In this document: positions 25,615 to 33,304 of the stretch, piece by piece | Layout of the letters: every line of letters begins with the position of its first letter | How positions within the stretch are numbered: position 1 is the first letter of the stretch | NCBI GenBank assembly: GCA_003671025.1 | Contig: QWPW01000003.1 | Span: 1-64,000, forward strand | Direction of reading: 5' to 3' | Origin: Planctomycetota bacterium | Lineage (GTDB): Bacteria > Planctomycetota > Phycisphaerae > Phycisphaerales > SM1A02 | Length of the DNA: 64,000 nt | Notes under the pieces: model-generated | Database searches by the model: none | What the model was told of the DNA's origin: nothing | The model's input: only the letters and a program-made list of their open reading frames with translations | Translations under genes and position numbers: made by a program

Positions 25615-26913
25615 TAGGAGCGCGCCGAGATTCGCGGCGATGCTGAGGGCTAAGAGAACCACCATGGTCATGACCAGCGGGTTGGAGAGGGGGCCCTCGG
25701 CTTCTTTGCGCACGACTTGCACGCTCTCGCCGCCGTTGCCGCCGAAAGTTCCCGTGGCGATGCGCGAGAGATCAATCTCTGGCTTCGCATGAGGCAGGGG
25801 CACGCTGTGCGAGCCCGCCGGGCGCTTGCGATTGGCGATGCAAACTTCGAGATCTTCGATGAGATCGCGCGCGTTGGGGTAGCGCTTGAGCAGGTCGCGC
25901 TGGAGCATGGTCTCGATGATGAGCGCCGACTGCTCGCTGAGCTTGTCGTTGCGCTGATCGGGCTGCACCAAGCGTCCATTGAGATGCGCGTGGAACACAT
26001 CGGTTTGGGTGGTGCCGTCAAACGGAACCTTGCCCGTGGCCATGTGATAGAAGGTCGCGCCGAGTCCGTAGATGTCCGTGGGAGGACCGAGGTCTTCGCG
26101 GCCGCGAATCTGCTCAGGCGAGATGTACCACGGAGTTCCGTAGGCTTTGCCCGCTTCTTGACGCGCGAGTTCCGCGTCCTCTTTCATGTCGCGCGCGAGG
26201 CCGAGATCCGCGAGTTTCGCGACACCGGCCTTGGTCATCATGATGTTTGCAGGCTTGATATCGCGGTGGAGAATGTTGCGGCCGTGCGCGTGATCAAGCG
26301 CCTGCGCCATCTGCAGAATGATCTGCAGGCACTCGTCTTCACCCATCGGATGAGGCTTGCGCGAGTCAATGCGATCCTTCACCGTATCGCCGTCGACAAA
26401 CTCCATGATGAGGTAGAGCCGTTCATCCACTTGGAGTTGCTCGACGAACTGCACGATGTTGTTGTGGCTGAGTTTGGCGCCAATGCGCGCCTCGCGGAGA
26501 AAGCGCTGCACCGCGTTTTGGCTCGCGTCGAGCTTCTTCATCTCTTTGATCGCGACCAAGCGATTGAGCGAAAGTTGGCGGCCGAGATAGACCTTGCCCA
26601 TCGCGCCCTTACCGATTTGGCGAATGATCTCGTAGCCTGGAAGCTGGCTCGAAGTTTTCGCAGTGTCGGCGTCGCCGCGCAACCGATCGAGTTGCTTGCG
26701 GGTGACGAAATCGCGTTCGACCAGAAGGTCAGCGAGCGTCGTCGGTGCCGAGGATTGCGCGCGCGTGAGGATCGCCTCGTTGCAGTCGTCGAGCTCGGTC
26801 TGCGAGAGCAATCGGCGCTCGACCACGATCTTGCCCAGCACCGTGTCGATGCTTGATCCAGCGCGCGCAGGATCATCGGTCGGGGTTGGGGTTTGATCAG
26901 ACGGCTCAGACAC
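25600..26913 (-). CDS. Membrane-anchored Ser/Thr protein kinase
   Basis: A 437-residue Hanks-type kinase. The kinase domain is about residues 93-370, with the G-loop QIGKGAMGKVY (99-109), AIKEMKKL (Lys123), HRDIKPANI (Asp218) and DLG at 236-238 in place of DFG. The activation segment carries YGTPWYISPEQIRG. Residues 22-82 precede the kinase and contain two LG-x-I-VE-x-x-L-type helical repeats, reminiscent of GspE/MshE N-terminal modules. One C-terminal membrane helix (NPLVMTMVVLLALSIAANLGALLAWLL) ends the protein, so no extracellular sensor exists. The GTG start follows GGAGGAACG. The stop codon lies inside a 16-bp triplicate repeat. Confidence 0.95.
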   Translation of the reverse strand: MSEPSDQTPTPTDDPARAGSSIDTVLGKIVVERRLLSQTELDDCNEAILTRAQSSAPTTLADLLVERDFVTRKQLDRLRGDADTAKTSSQLPGYEIIRQIGKGAMGKVYLGRQLSLNRLVAIKEMKKLDASQNAVQRFLREARIGAKLSHNNIVQFVEQLQVDERLYLIMEFVDGDTVKDRIDSRKPHPMGEDECLQIILQMAQALDHAHGRNILHRDIKPANIMMTKAGVAKLADLGLARDMKEDAELARQEAGKAYGTPWYISPEQIRGREDLGPPTDIYGLGATFYHMATGKVPFDGTTQTDVFHAHLNGRLVQPDQRNDKLSEQSALIIETMLQRDLLKRYPNARDLIEDLEVCIANRKRPAGSHSVPLPHAKPEIDLSRIATGTFGGNGGESVQVVRKEAEGPLSNPLVMTMVVLLALSIAANLGALLAWLL

Positions 26914-27391
26914 TCAGGCGTTCCTCCGCGCCAACGGGCGCTTCACACATTCCTTCACGGCAGGCCCACGTCGTTGTTCGCGGCGGTTCGCGAATTCGTG
27001 TCACTGCACTCGTCACGGCACTTGTCATGGCACTTGTCACTGCACTCGCGCGTGCTTCACACAAGCGCGCGAGCCTGAAATCCTGCGCGAAATCGTTCGC
27101 AGACTCAGAACTCCTCGCGACGGCTCGCAAGCTGTCACCCCAAATCCACGCATGCGTTTTTCGCCCCCTCACGCGCGCCGAGCCGTCAGGCTCATCATGC
27201 CGCGCGTCGCGACCATTCGTTCCGCGCGCCGCATCGGCTGCACCGCTCTCCCCGCTTATCGCCAGAAGTCGATGAGCACTTTTCATCGATGTCTCAGTTC
27301 TCGTCCTGTCGACGCATCCGACGTCGCCGAAGAATACACGAATGCGCTCGCCTTGCCGCAAGGCCGTATTCTCTCGCGCGTGGTGCAGGGC
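26914..27391. other. Intergenic region between the kinase and maf
   Basis: This 478-bp divergent region contains the kinase ribosome-binding site and a 12-bp tetramer repeat at 27000-27047. Plus-strand frames are open across it, including one continuous with maf, but the sequence upstream of 27392 lacks family similarity. Promoters for both neighbours should be here. Confidence 0.5.
27000..27047 (+). repeat. 12-bp tandem repeat, four copies
   Basis: Four units related to GTCACTGCACTC: GTCACTGCACTC, GTCACGGCACTT, GTCATGGCACTT, GTCACTGCACTC. Units 1 and 4 are identical. They lie in the divergent region upstream of the kinase and maf genes. Confidence 0.92.
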
Positions 27392-28024
27392 ATGAACTCT
27401 TCCCAACTCGACCAATGCACCGCTGAGTTCGCCCGACTCGTACTTGCGAGTGGTTCGCCGCGGCGCATCGAACTGCTCGAGGCAGCAGGCTTCGTCGCCG
27501 AGGTTGAGCCAGCGGACATTGATGACGCTTCGATTCCACTTGGGCAAGTCGATGCTCGGGCAGTTGCAGCGGCTTTGGCGCATTTCAAGGCAAAACGCGT
27601 CGCGCAGCGTCGGTATGCGCGCGGCGCCGATGCAGCATGGATTCTCGCCGCAGACACCGTGTGCGAACTCGACGGAGCCGTGCTGGGCAAGCCGCCTGAT
27701 CGCGATGCCGCGCGCGCCATGATTCGTTCGCTGTGCGCGCGTCGACATGGAGTGGTCACGGGTTGGTGCGTGTTGGGTCCTGATGGATCGTGTCGTGTCG
27801 GCCGCGCAATCGCGACGATTGAAATCGGCGAGGTCAGCGATGACGCGCTCGAATCGTTTCTCGATGAGGAGTTGTGGCGCGGAAAAGCGGGGGGCTACAA
27901 CTTGCCCGAAGTCGTGGCGCGTGGTTGGAACATCACGTGCGAGGGAGATCCGCAAACAGTGATCGGATTACCAATCACCCAATTGACGCCGATGCTGCGT
28001 TCACTGTTGCGAGGCGCGCGATGA
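27392..28024 (+). CDS. maf: Maf-family nucleotide pyrophosphatase
   Basis: A 210-residue house-cleaning pyrophosphatase (dTTP/UTP or modified nucleotides). It contains RLVLASGSPRRIELLEAAGF (the SxxR motif), a catalytic AADTVCELDGAVLGKPPDRDAA and the C-terminal KAGGYNLPEVVARGWNITCEGDPQTVIGLPI. Length fits the family when started at ATG 27392, although the frame is open upstream. It ends in an ATGA overlap with the following small membrane protein gene, so the two are coupled. Confidence 0.93.
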   Translation: MNSSQLDQCTAEFARLVLASGSPRRIELLEAAGFVAEVEPADIDDASIPLGQVDARAVAAALAHFKAKRVAQRRYARGADAAWILAADTVCELDGAVLGKPPDRDAARAMIRSLCARRHGVVTGWCVLGPDGSCRVGRAIATIEIGEVSDDALESFLDEELWRGKAGGYNLPEVVARGWNITCEGDPQTVIGLPITQLTPMLRSLLRGAR

Positions 28025-28503
28025 GCGCACGCATCCGGCTTGAACTTGATTCGTTGCGCTCGACCCTCATGAGTCACGAGATCGATCCCGCGTTGGTGGG
28101 ACGCGAACTTGGAAAGTGGCTGCAAGTCCCGCAATGGATGAGCGTCTCGCTTGCCGTGTTGCTCGCGGGCGTGTTGTGTTGGTACTTCGCTCGACTCGGC
28201 CGCCCCGATGTTTCACGCGCGCGACGGTGGATGCGGCGCGCGTCGGTGTTGTGCGCGCTCGCGGCGTTGCCGCCGTTGGTGCGTGGATTGAGTTTCGTGC
28301 ATCCCCACGAAGATCGCGTGGGCTTCGCAATTGCGTGGACGATCGCGTTGATGTTCTTGCTCGCGTGGTTCGCGTTGGCGCTGATCGATTTCCTTCTGGT
28401 GTTGCGCGAAGGGATCGGCGAGTATCGAGCGCTGCGTGACGAGACCATCGGCAACCAACGCGTGCGAGCGGCGTCAGACTCCCCCAGAGATTCACATGAG
28501 TAG
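28021..28503 (+). CDS. Small integral membrane protein of unknown function
   Basis: A 160-residue protein with three predicted membrane helices (about 40-57, 73-90 and 104-128) and charged ends. I do not recognise a family. Its ATG overlaps the maf stop (ATGA), and its own stop overlaps the start of lpxK by 8 bp. It is therefore the middle gene of a maf-orf-lpxK operon. A role in the envelope is suggested only by that context. Confidence 0.75.
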   Translation: MSARIRLELDSLRSTLMSHEIDPALVGRELGKWLQVPQWMSVSLAVLLAGVLCWYFARLGRPDVSRARRWMRRASVLCALAALPPLVRGLSFVHPHEDRVGFAIAWTIALMFLLAWFALALIDFLLVLREGIGEYRALRDETIGNQRVRAASDSPRDSHE

Positions 28504-29578
28504 TGGCATGGGCGGACCACTTCCGCGCGTGCTCGCGCCGGCGACATTTCTCGCCGCGCGCGTCTACGGAGCCGTCGTTGCCGCGCGCAACACCGCGTTC
28601 GATGCGCAGCGCGGCGTGCACACGCTCACCGTCAAAGGTGTGCGAATCCCCGTGATTTCCGTGGGAAACATCACGTCGGGCGGCACGGGTAAGAGTCCGT
28701 TCGTCGCGTGGTTGTGTGGTGAACTTGCGCAGATGGGCATGCATCCCGTCATCGCGATGCGCGGCTACCGACCACACAAAGATGTCGGCAGCAACGAGCT
28801 CTTTTCCGATGAAGCGCGCGAGTACGCCACGACCGCGCCCAGTGCGACGGTCGTCGTAGGAGCGCGTCGCCATGAAGCGTTGACCATGCGACTTGGGCAG
28901 AGCGATTGCGATGCGTGGCGCGCGCGTGCGGTGGTCGTGCTTGATGATGGGTTCCAACATCGCGCGTTGTCGCGCAACCTCGACATCGTGCTCGTCGATA
29001 CCACGCGTCCTGGACTCGCGGGCGATGTGCTTCCACATGGATGGTTGCGTGAGCCGGCAAAAAATCTTGCGCGCGCCGATCTCGTCGTGCTCACCAAAGT
29101 CGCGATGGGTGATGGAGCGGTTGACGGCTCACACGCCGCGACCGTTGCAGCCGCAGAGTTGGTGCGTAGCACACGCGGCGCGTTGCCTGACGCATGTTGC
29201 GCACATCACTGGAGCGCACTTGATGTTTATCAAGACGGTGTCGCGCGCAGCGAATCAGTGCAATGGCTCGCATCACAGCGAGTCGCAATCTGTTGTGGTT
29301 TGGGAAATCCCAAGCAGTTTGAAGCAAGCGTGCGCGCCGCTGCGGGAGCCATCGTGCGCACATGGGCGCTGCCTGATCATCGGGCACTCACTGCGTCGGC
29401 ACTGGAATCGGTGTTGCAACTTCCGGGCGAAGCACAAGCGTGCGTGATCTCACGCAAAGACCTCGTCAAACTGGATCGACTGCCCGCAATGACATTGGTC
29501 GTTCCAAAACTCGAGCTCGTGTTTGACGATGGAGTCAAGCGATTGCGCGCGGCGGTGCGGCGGGTCGTGAGCGCGTGA
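28496..29578 (+). CDS. lpxK: Tetraacyldisaccharide 4'-kinase (lipid A synthesis)
   Basis: A 360-residue inner-membrane-associated kinase that phosphorylates lipid A disaccharide at the 4' position. The Walker A loop is SVGNITSGGTGKSPF near residues 54-68, preceded by an N-terminal amphipathic/membrane anchor. VVVLDDGFQHRALSRNLDIVLVD is the family hallmark, with RPGLAGDVLPHGWLREPAKNLARADLVVLTK downstream. Length matches. Its presence implies a lipid A-containing outer membrane. It is translationally coupled to the upstream membrane protein gene. The stop codon leads directly into the 11-bp GATCA repeat array. Confidence 0.95.
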   Translation: MSSGMGGPLPRVLAPATFLAARVYGAVVAARNTAFDAQRGVHTLTVKGVRIPVISVGNITSGGTGKSPFVAWLCGELAQMGMHPVIAMRGYRPHKDVGSNELFSDEAREYATTAPSATVVVGARRHEALTMRLGQSDCDAWRARAVVVLDDGFQHRALSRNLDIVLVDTTRPGLAGDVLPHGWLREPAKNLARADLVVLTKVAMGDGAVDGSHAATVAAAELVRSTRGALPDACCAHHWSALDVYQDGVARSESVQWLASQRVAICCGLGNPKQFEASVRAAAGAIVRTWALPDHRALTASALESVLQLPGEAQACVISRKDLVKLDRLPAMTLVVPKLELVFDDGVKRLRAAVRRVVSA

Positions 29579-29647
29579 TCAATGCGCGATCAATGCGCGA
29601 TCAATGCGCGATCAATGCATGATCAACATCTGATCAAAAATTGATCA
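29577..29647. repeat. 11-bp GATCA-phased repeat array
   Basis: GATCA recurs exactly every 11 bp at 29577, 29588, 29599, 29610, 29621, 29632 and 29643. The first three units are identical (GATCAATGCGC). The later ones (GATCAATGCAT, GATCAACATCT, GATCAAAAATT) are increasingly diverged. The array starts in the lpxK stop codon and ends inside the stop-proximal codons of the convergent lipoprotein gene. It also clusters seven GATC sites in 70 bp. Confidence 0.95.
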
Positions 29648-29972
29648 GCCGCTCGCGAGTGACCGTACTCGCGCGATAGAAGGTGTAGGGACGGCCGTTG
29701 TATTCCCACTGTCGATCGGTGACCGCGATTTCAACGTCATCACTGACACGGATCAACGCATCACGATGAGCGCCCAGCGTGCTGTCGTTGCGCATCATGT
29801 CGTCGTAGTCGCCCTCACTCGCGCAGAGCACCAACGCAGCGTTGGGCGCGCGTCGCTCCGGGACGCTCATCACCACAGTTGGCGAGGCGCAACTCGTCAG
29901 CACGAAGGCGGCGAGGCAGAGGCTTGCTGCGAGCATGGCTCGAGAATTGGTTCGAATCTTCAGTTTGTGCAC
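29634..29972 (-). CDS. Small lipoprotein of unknown function
   Basis: A 112-residue exported protein. The GTG at 29972 is chosen because GAGGAG lies 7 nt upstream. A basic N-terminus and hydrophobic helix lead to the lipobox LTSC (cleavage before Cys). The mature part is polar, with a PTVVMSVPERRAPNAALVL segment and a C-terminal EYNGRPYTFYRASTV. I do not recognise a family. It is convergent with lpxK, and its last codons lie in the 11-bp repeat array. Confidence 0.7.
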   Translation of the reverse strand: MHKLKIRTNSRAMLAASLCLAAFVLTSCASPTVVMSVPERRAPNAALVLCASEGDYDDMMRNDSTLGAHRDALIRVSDDVEIAVTDRQWEYNGRPYTFYRASTVTRERLINF

Positions 29973-30256
29973 ATCAGTTCTCCTCGCTGAGCGTGGCGCG
30001 ACTCGCGTCGGAGGCAAGTCGAATGGGTCAGGATTGCCGCGTATGAGGCACTCTTGCGCCATCCAGACCGAACAGATCATCCCGCGGTAGTCCGCAAACT
30101 CATTTGCGAAGGCGCTCGACGCGTGCAAGTAAACGAACATCGTTAAAGCCTTGACTTTGCACGGTCTGTGCATGGATACTCGGTCTGTTCTCTGTTCCTT
30201 CCCTTGACATCCTTCGCGGCTTGCCGCGCTCAACCCCGCACAATCTGAGGTAAGAG

Positions 30257-30598
30257 ATGGCTACCACGACCAAGAAAGACCTGATCGAGCGCGTTGCGAC
30301 GGAGACGGATATCTCGCGCGCGGATGTGCGAAGAGCAGTGCAGAGTTTTCTCGAGCACGTCATCGATGAGCTCGCCCGCGGAAACCGCCTGGAGTTTCGC
30401 GACTTCGGAGTGTTTGAGATTCGCGAACGCGCGGAACGTGTCGCGCAAAACCCCAAGACCCTCGAGCGTGTTTCCGTTCCTGCGCGCAAGAGTGTGCGCT
30501 TCAAAGTCGGTCGCTTGATGCAGCAGTCGCTCGCAACCGGCGCAACGGGAGCATCAGGAAAGCGCGTTGCCGTTGGGGCTCTCGACGACAACGAGTGA
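30257..30598 (+). CDS. HU/IHF-family DNA-binding protein
   Basis: A 113-residue nucleoid-associated protein that bends DNA as a dimer. It reads TKKDLIERVATETDISRADVRRAVQSFLEHVIDELARGNRLEFRDFGVFEIRERAERVAQNPKT, with the minor-groove arm around VAQNPKTLERVSVPARKSVRFKVG. A proline next to the arm tip is typical. A C-terminal extension of about 18 residues beyond the normal HU end is glycine/alanine-rich. GAGGT precedes the ATG at 30257. An 11-bp tandem repeat follows its stop codon. Confidence 0.95.
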   Translation: MATTTKKDLIERVATETDISRADVRRAVQSFLEHVIDELARGNRLEFRDFGVFEIRERAERVAQNPKTLERVSVPARKSVRFKVGRLMQQSLATGATGASGKRVAVGALDDNE

Positions 30599-30625
30599 TG
30601 CTCGCGACAACACGTTGAGGCATCA

Positions 30626-30669
30626 GCGCGTGACGAGCGCGTGAAGAGCACGAGACGAGCACGAGACGG
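30626..30669 (+). repeat. 11-bp tandem repeat, four copies
   Basis: Four consecutive 11-bp units (GCGCGTGACGA, GCGCGTGAAGA, GCACGAGACGA, GCACGAGACGG) begin 28 bp after the HU stop codon. The period is the same as in the lpxK array, but the sequence differs. Confidence 0.85.
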
Positions 30670-30765
30670 AACTCGGCTCGCACACAAATCGACTGACCTG
30701 TGGGAATGCTGACATCAGCGAGTTTTCTTTCGCTTGATGCGCATTGCTCGGGTAGCCTCCCGCGC

Positions 30766-32307
30766 GTGAGCGACGACCAATCATTTGTTCAAACCCGACG
30801 CGCGCGCAATGGTCGAAAGGACCGTGATGGCCGCAGTGATGCAGCGCTCGAAGGCCAGCGCCGCGACATTGCGGCACTCTTTGGAACTGAACCGCCGGTC
30901 GCGATCGAAGCAGAGATGGGTCTCATCGGCGCGATCATCTGGGATCCCAAAGTGGTCGGCGATGTGATTGCAATCGTGCGCAGCGGCGATGATTTTTCGT
31001 CGCCGCGTCATGCGCGCATCTACGACGCGATTGTCGAAATCTACGAGCGCAACGCGACCGTCGACATTCTGCTGCTCAATCAAATGCTCACCGATCGCGG
31101 CCTCGTCGATGCGGTGGGCGGACTCGAATACATCGTGCAATTGGTGGAGAGCGTGCCCAGCGCGGTGAACGCTGTGCATTGGGCGCGCGTGGTGCGAGAG
31201 AAGGCGACGACGCGCGAACTCATTGCCGCGGCGGGCGAAATCTTGGCCGAAGCGCATAGTTCGCGCGAGCCCGCGCAGCAGTTGCTCGAAGGCGCAGAGC
31301 AAAAGATTTTCCGCATCGCGCAGAAGCGCGAGACCGGAACCATCGCCACCGCCAACGAGCTGGTCAACGAGACCATGCGTTTGATTGACGCGAGCGAAGG
31401 CAAAGGATTCATGGGAGTTCGCACGGGGTACAGCGAACTCGACGAGATGACCAACGGACTGCAAAAGGGTGAGATGCTCATTCTCGCCGCGCGTCCGTCG
31501 ATGGGAAAAACTGCGCTGGCGTTGAACTTGCTCGAGCAAATCGGGCAGTTGGGTACGCCCTCGGTGATGTTCAGTCTGGAAATGGGAAAGCAACAACTGA
31601 TTCAACGCATGTTGTGCGCGTTGGGCCAAATCGATAGTCAGAAGATGCGTAAGCACATGCTGGGCAGCGATGACTATCGCCGACTCATGGGCGCGTGCGG
31701 CGAGATCTCCAAGCTGCCCATCTTCATCGACGACACTCCAGGACTTTCGCTGTTGGCGATGCGCTCGAAAGCGCGACGACTCAAAGAGCGTCACAACATT
31801 GGCTTCATCGCGATCGACTACTTGCAGCTCATGAGTTCGGGCACGCGCGTTGAGAGTCGTCAACTTGAAGTGAGCGAAATCTCCCGCGGAATCAAGGCGA
31901 TGGCGCGCGAACTCGAAGTCCCCGTGCTCTGTCTTTCGCAGCTCAACCGCGCTGCTGAACAACGCGAAGGTCATCGTCCGCGCATGAGCGATCTGCGTGA
32001 ATCGGGTTCGATCGAACAGGACGCCGACGTGGTGATGATGCTTCACCGCGAGGAGTACTACCACAAGGCTGATCCCAACTGGGCCGACGAAAACCCCGAC
32101 AAAGTCGGCACCGCGGAAGTGATTCTCACCAAGCAACGCAACGGACCAACCGGAACCGTGCACCTCATTTGGGATGGCAACACCACGCGCTTTCGCAGCC
32201 AGTCCTATGCGACGCCGCCCGATGATCAGCACGATCGTCCGCGTCGCGTGATGGCGCCAACGCGCATGCGCGTGGCCGAGCGCAACGACGATGACTCCGA
32301 TGCGTGA
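30766..32307 (+). CDS. dnaB: Replicative DNA helicase DnaB
   Basis: A 513-residue hexameric 5'-3' helicase of the replication fork. The N-terminal domain has EAEMGLIGAIIWDPKVVGDVI. The RecA-like C-terminal domain has Walker A AARPSMGKTALALN near residue 243, FSLEMGKQQLIQRML, IDYLQLMSSG (Walker B) and LSQLNRAAEQREGHRPRMSDLRESGSIEQDADVVMMLHRE. About 35 extra basic residues precede the N domain. The start is uncertain: GTG at 30766, with a TAGCCT box just upstream, is preferred to the frame's first ATG-like codon at 30700. Confidence 0.95.
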   Translation: MSDDQSFVQTRRARNGRKDRDGRSDAALEGQRRDIAALFGTEPPVAIEAEMGLIGAIIWDPKVVGDVIAIVRSGDDFSSPRHARIYDAIVEIYERNATVDILLLNQMLTDRGLVDAVGGLEYIVQLVESVPSAVNAVHWARVVREKATTRELIAAAGEILAEAHSSREPAQQLLEGAEQKIFRIAQKRETGTIATANELVNETMRLIDASEGKGFMGVRTGYSELDEMTNGLQKGEMLILAARPSMGKTALALNLLEQIGQLGTPSVMFSLEMGKQQLIQRMLCALGQIDSQKMRKHMLGSDDYRRLMGACGEISKLPIFIDDTPGLSLLAMRSKARRLKERHNIGFIAIDYLQLMSSGTRVESRQLEVSEISRGIKAMARELEVPVLCLSQLNRAAEQREGHRPRMSDLRESGSIEQDADVVMMLHREEYYHKADPNWADENPDKVGTAEVILTKQRNGPTGTVHLIWDGNTTRFRSQSYATPPDDQHDRPRRVMAPTRMRVAERNDDDSDA

Positions 32308-32409
32308 CGAACTTGCGACCGAACTGCGTTCGCTTAGCGCGTGCACATGAACGACGGCGCAATCTCGCAATGCCGCGCAACACGGATCGTTACGCTGCGC
32401 GCGCCGACC

Positions 32410-33003
32410 ATGAATCAACCAGCGGACCTTGACCCAAGCGAGTTGGAACTGCTCCTTTCCCGTGCGGCGAAGGGTGATTCGTCTGCGTGGCGATCGGTGG
32501 TCGGCCTGTTTGCGCCGCGGATTCACGGACTCGTGCGCGCGCATTGTCTCGATCACAATCTTGCAGAAGAGATCACGCAGTCGACCCTGTGCACGGTGGC
32601 GGCCAAGATCGGCGCCTACATCGAGAGTGGTCGCTTCGAGTCTTGGGTCTTCCGCATCGCCATGAATCGGCTGCGCGACGAGATGCGCCGACGCGCGCGT
32701 CAAGCGCGTTCGATGCCTGACGATGCGATGCAGGCGATGCACGCCGCGAAGACGGCCAATCCCGCGCTCGGCGAAGACGTTCGGCGCAGCCTCGAAACCG
32801 CCCTCGCACGCCTCAGCGAAGGCGACCGCGAGATCATCGAGTTGCGCCACCTCGGCGGCATGAGCTTTCGGGCTTTATCAGACTACTACGAGGAGCCGAT
32901 CGGAACGCTGCTTGCGCGTCATCACCGGGCCCTGCGCAAACTCAAGGGACTGCTCGAGGGACTCGGCATCGACGGCTCCGATGTCGGGGCGGTGGGGTCG
33001 TGA
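32410..33003 (+). CDS. ECF-type RNA polymerase sigma factor
   Basis: A 197-residue extracytoplasmic-function sigma factor. Region 2 is about residues 15-95 (AEEITQSTLCTVAAKIGAYIESGRFESWVFRIAMNRLRDEMRRRAR). Region 4 is about 125-180 (LARLSEGDREIIELRHLGGMSFRALSDYYEEPIGTLLARHHRALRKLKGLL). No extra domains are present. A single-pass membrane protein that could be its anti-sigma factor follows after a 300-bp gap. The two are not overlapping, which is less usual for such pairs. Confidence 0.93.
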   Translation: MNQPADLDPSELELLLSRAAKGDSSAWRSVVGLFAPRIHGLVRAHCLDHNLAEEITQSTLCTVAAKIGAYIESGRFESWVFRIAMNRLRDEMRRRARQARSMPDDAMQAMHAAKTANPALGEDVRRSLETALARLSEGDREIIELRHLGGMSFRALSDYYEEPIGTLLARHHRALRKLKGLLEGLGIDGSDVGAVGS

Positions 33004-33161
33004 CGGTGAGCAGAAATATGCAGGCTGCGAAGCCGCGCGGTTTTTGTGGTGCGCGGCAATTGATCGCAACGCACGGCGTTCAGGTGTTGAGGAACTGCGC
33101 CAGTTGAGGAGCTGTCAAGACGCATCCATGACGAACCGTTTCGAGTTGAACCACTTCGAAA

Positions 33162-33210
33162 CCGAGCCAAGCCGAGCCAACGCAAGCCAACGCAAGCCAA
33201 CGCAAGCCGA
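33162..33210 (+). repeat. 10-bp tandem repeat upstream of the putative anti-sigma gene
   Basis: Three perfect copies of GCCAACGCAA (33176-33205) are flanked by partial units (GAGCCAAGCC, GCCGA). Confidence 0.9.
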
Positions 33211-33241
33211 TTTTGAGTCCGACCAATCGCGATCGCCTCTG

Positions 33242-33269
33242 CACGTCCCGTAGAACACGTCCCGCAGAA
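33242..33269 (+). repeat. 14-bp tandem repeat, two copies
   Basis: CACGTCCCGTAGAA and CACGTCCCGCAGAA follow each other directly, with a truncated third unit (CACGCGAA) after them. One mismatch separates the copies. Confidence 0.88.
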
Positions 33270-33304
33270 CACGCGAACCGCACACGATCGAATGAGTGTC
33301 AGCC

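Larger units (their letters stand above)
33004..33304. other. Repeat-bearing gap between ECF sigma and putative anti-sigma genes
   Basis: This ~300-bp gap carries two separate tandem repeats (33162-33210 and 33242-33269). Nothing that looks like a gene is present. A promoter for the downstream gene is expected here. Confidence 0.55.

Noticed and set aside
26853-27275. Plus-strand frame across the kinase-maf gap encoding VTAL repeats.
   Set aside because: It is just the translation of the 12-bp repeat, overlaps the kinase N-terminus in antisense, and has no ribosome-binding site or similarity.
29577-29647. CRISPR-like array.
   Set aside because: Units are contiguous 11-mers without spacers, and no cas genes are present.
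29949-29958. GGTTCGAATC, a perfect tRNA T-loop consensus.
   Set aside because: No acceptor stem, anticodon arm or CCA partner can be folded around it on either strand, and it lies in the lipoprotein start region.
30781-32850. Long open frame antisense to dnaB (689 codons), and similar long antisense frames across pnp, the carboxyltransferase and the ABC genes.
   Set aside because: These follow from high GC and strong codon bias. The products are histidine/arginine-rich with no domain features, and the sense genes are unmistakable.
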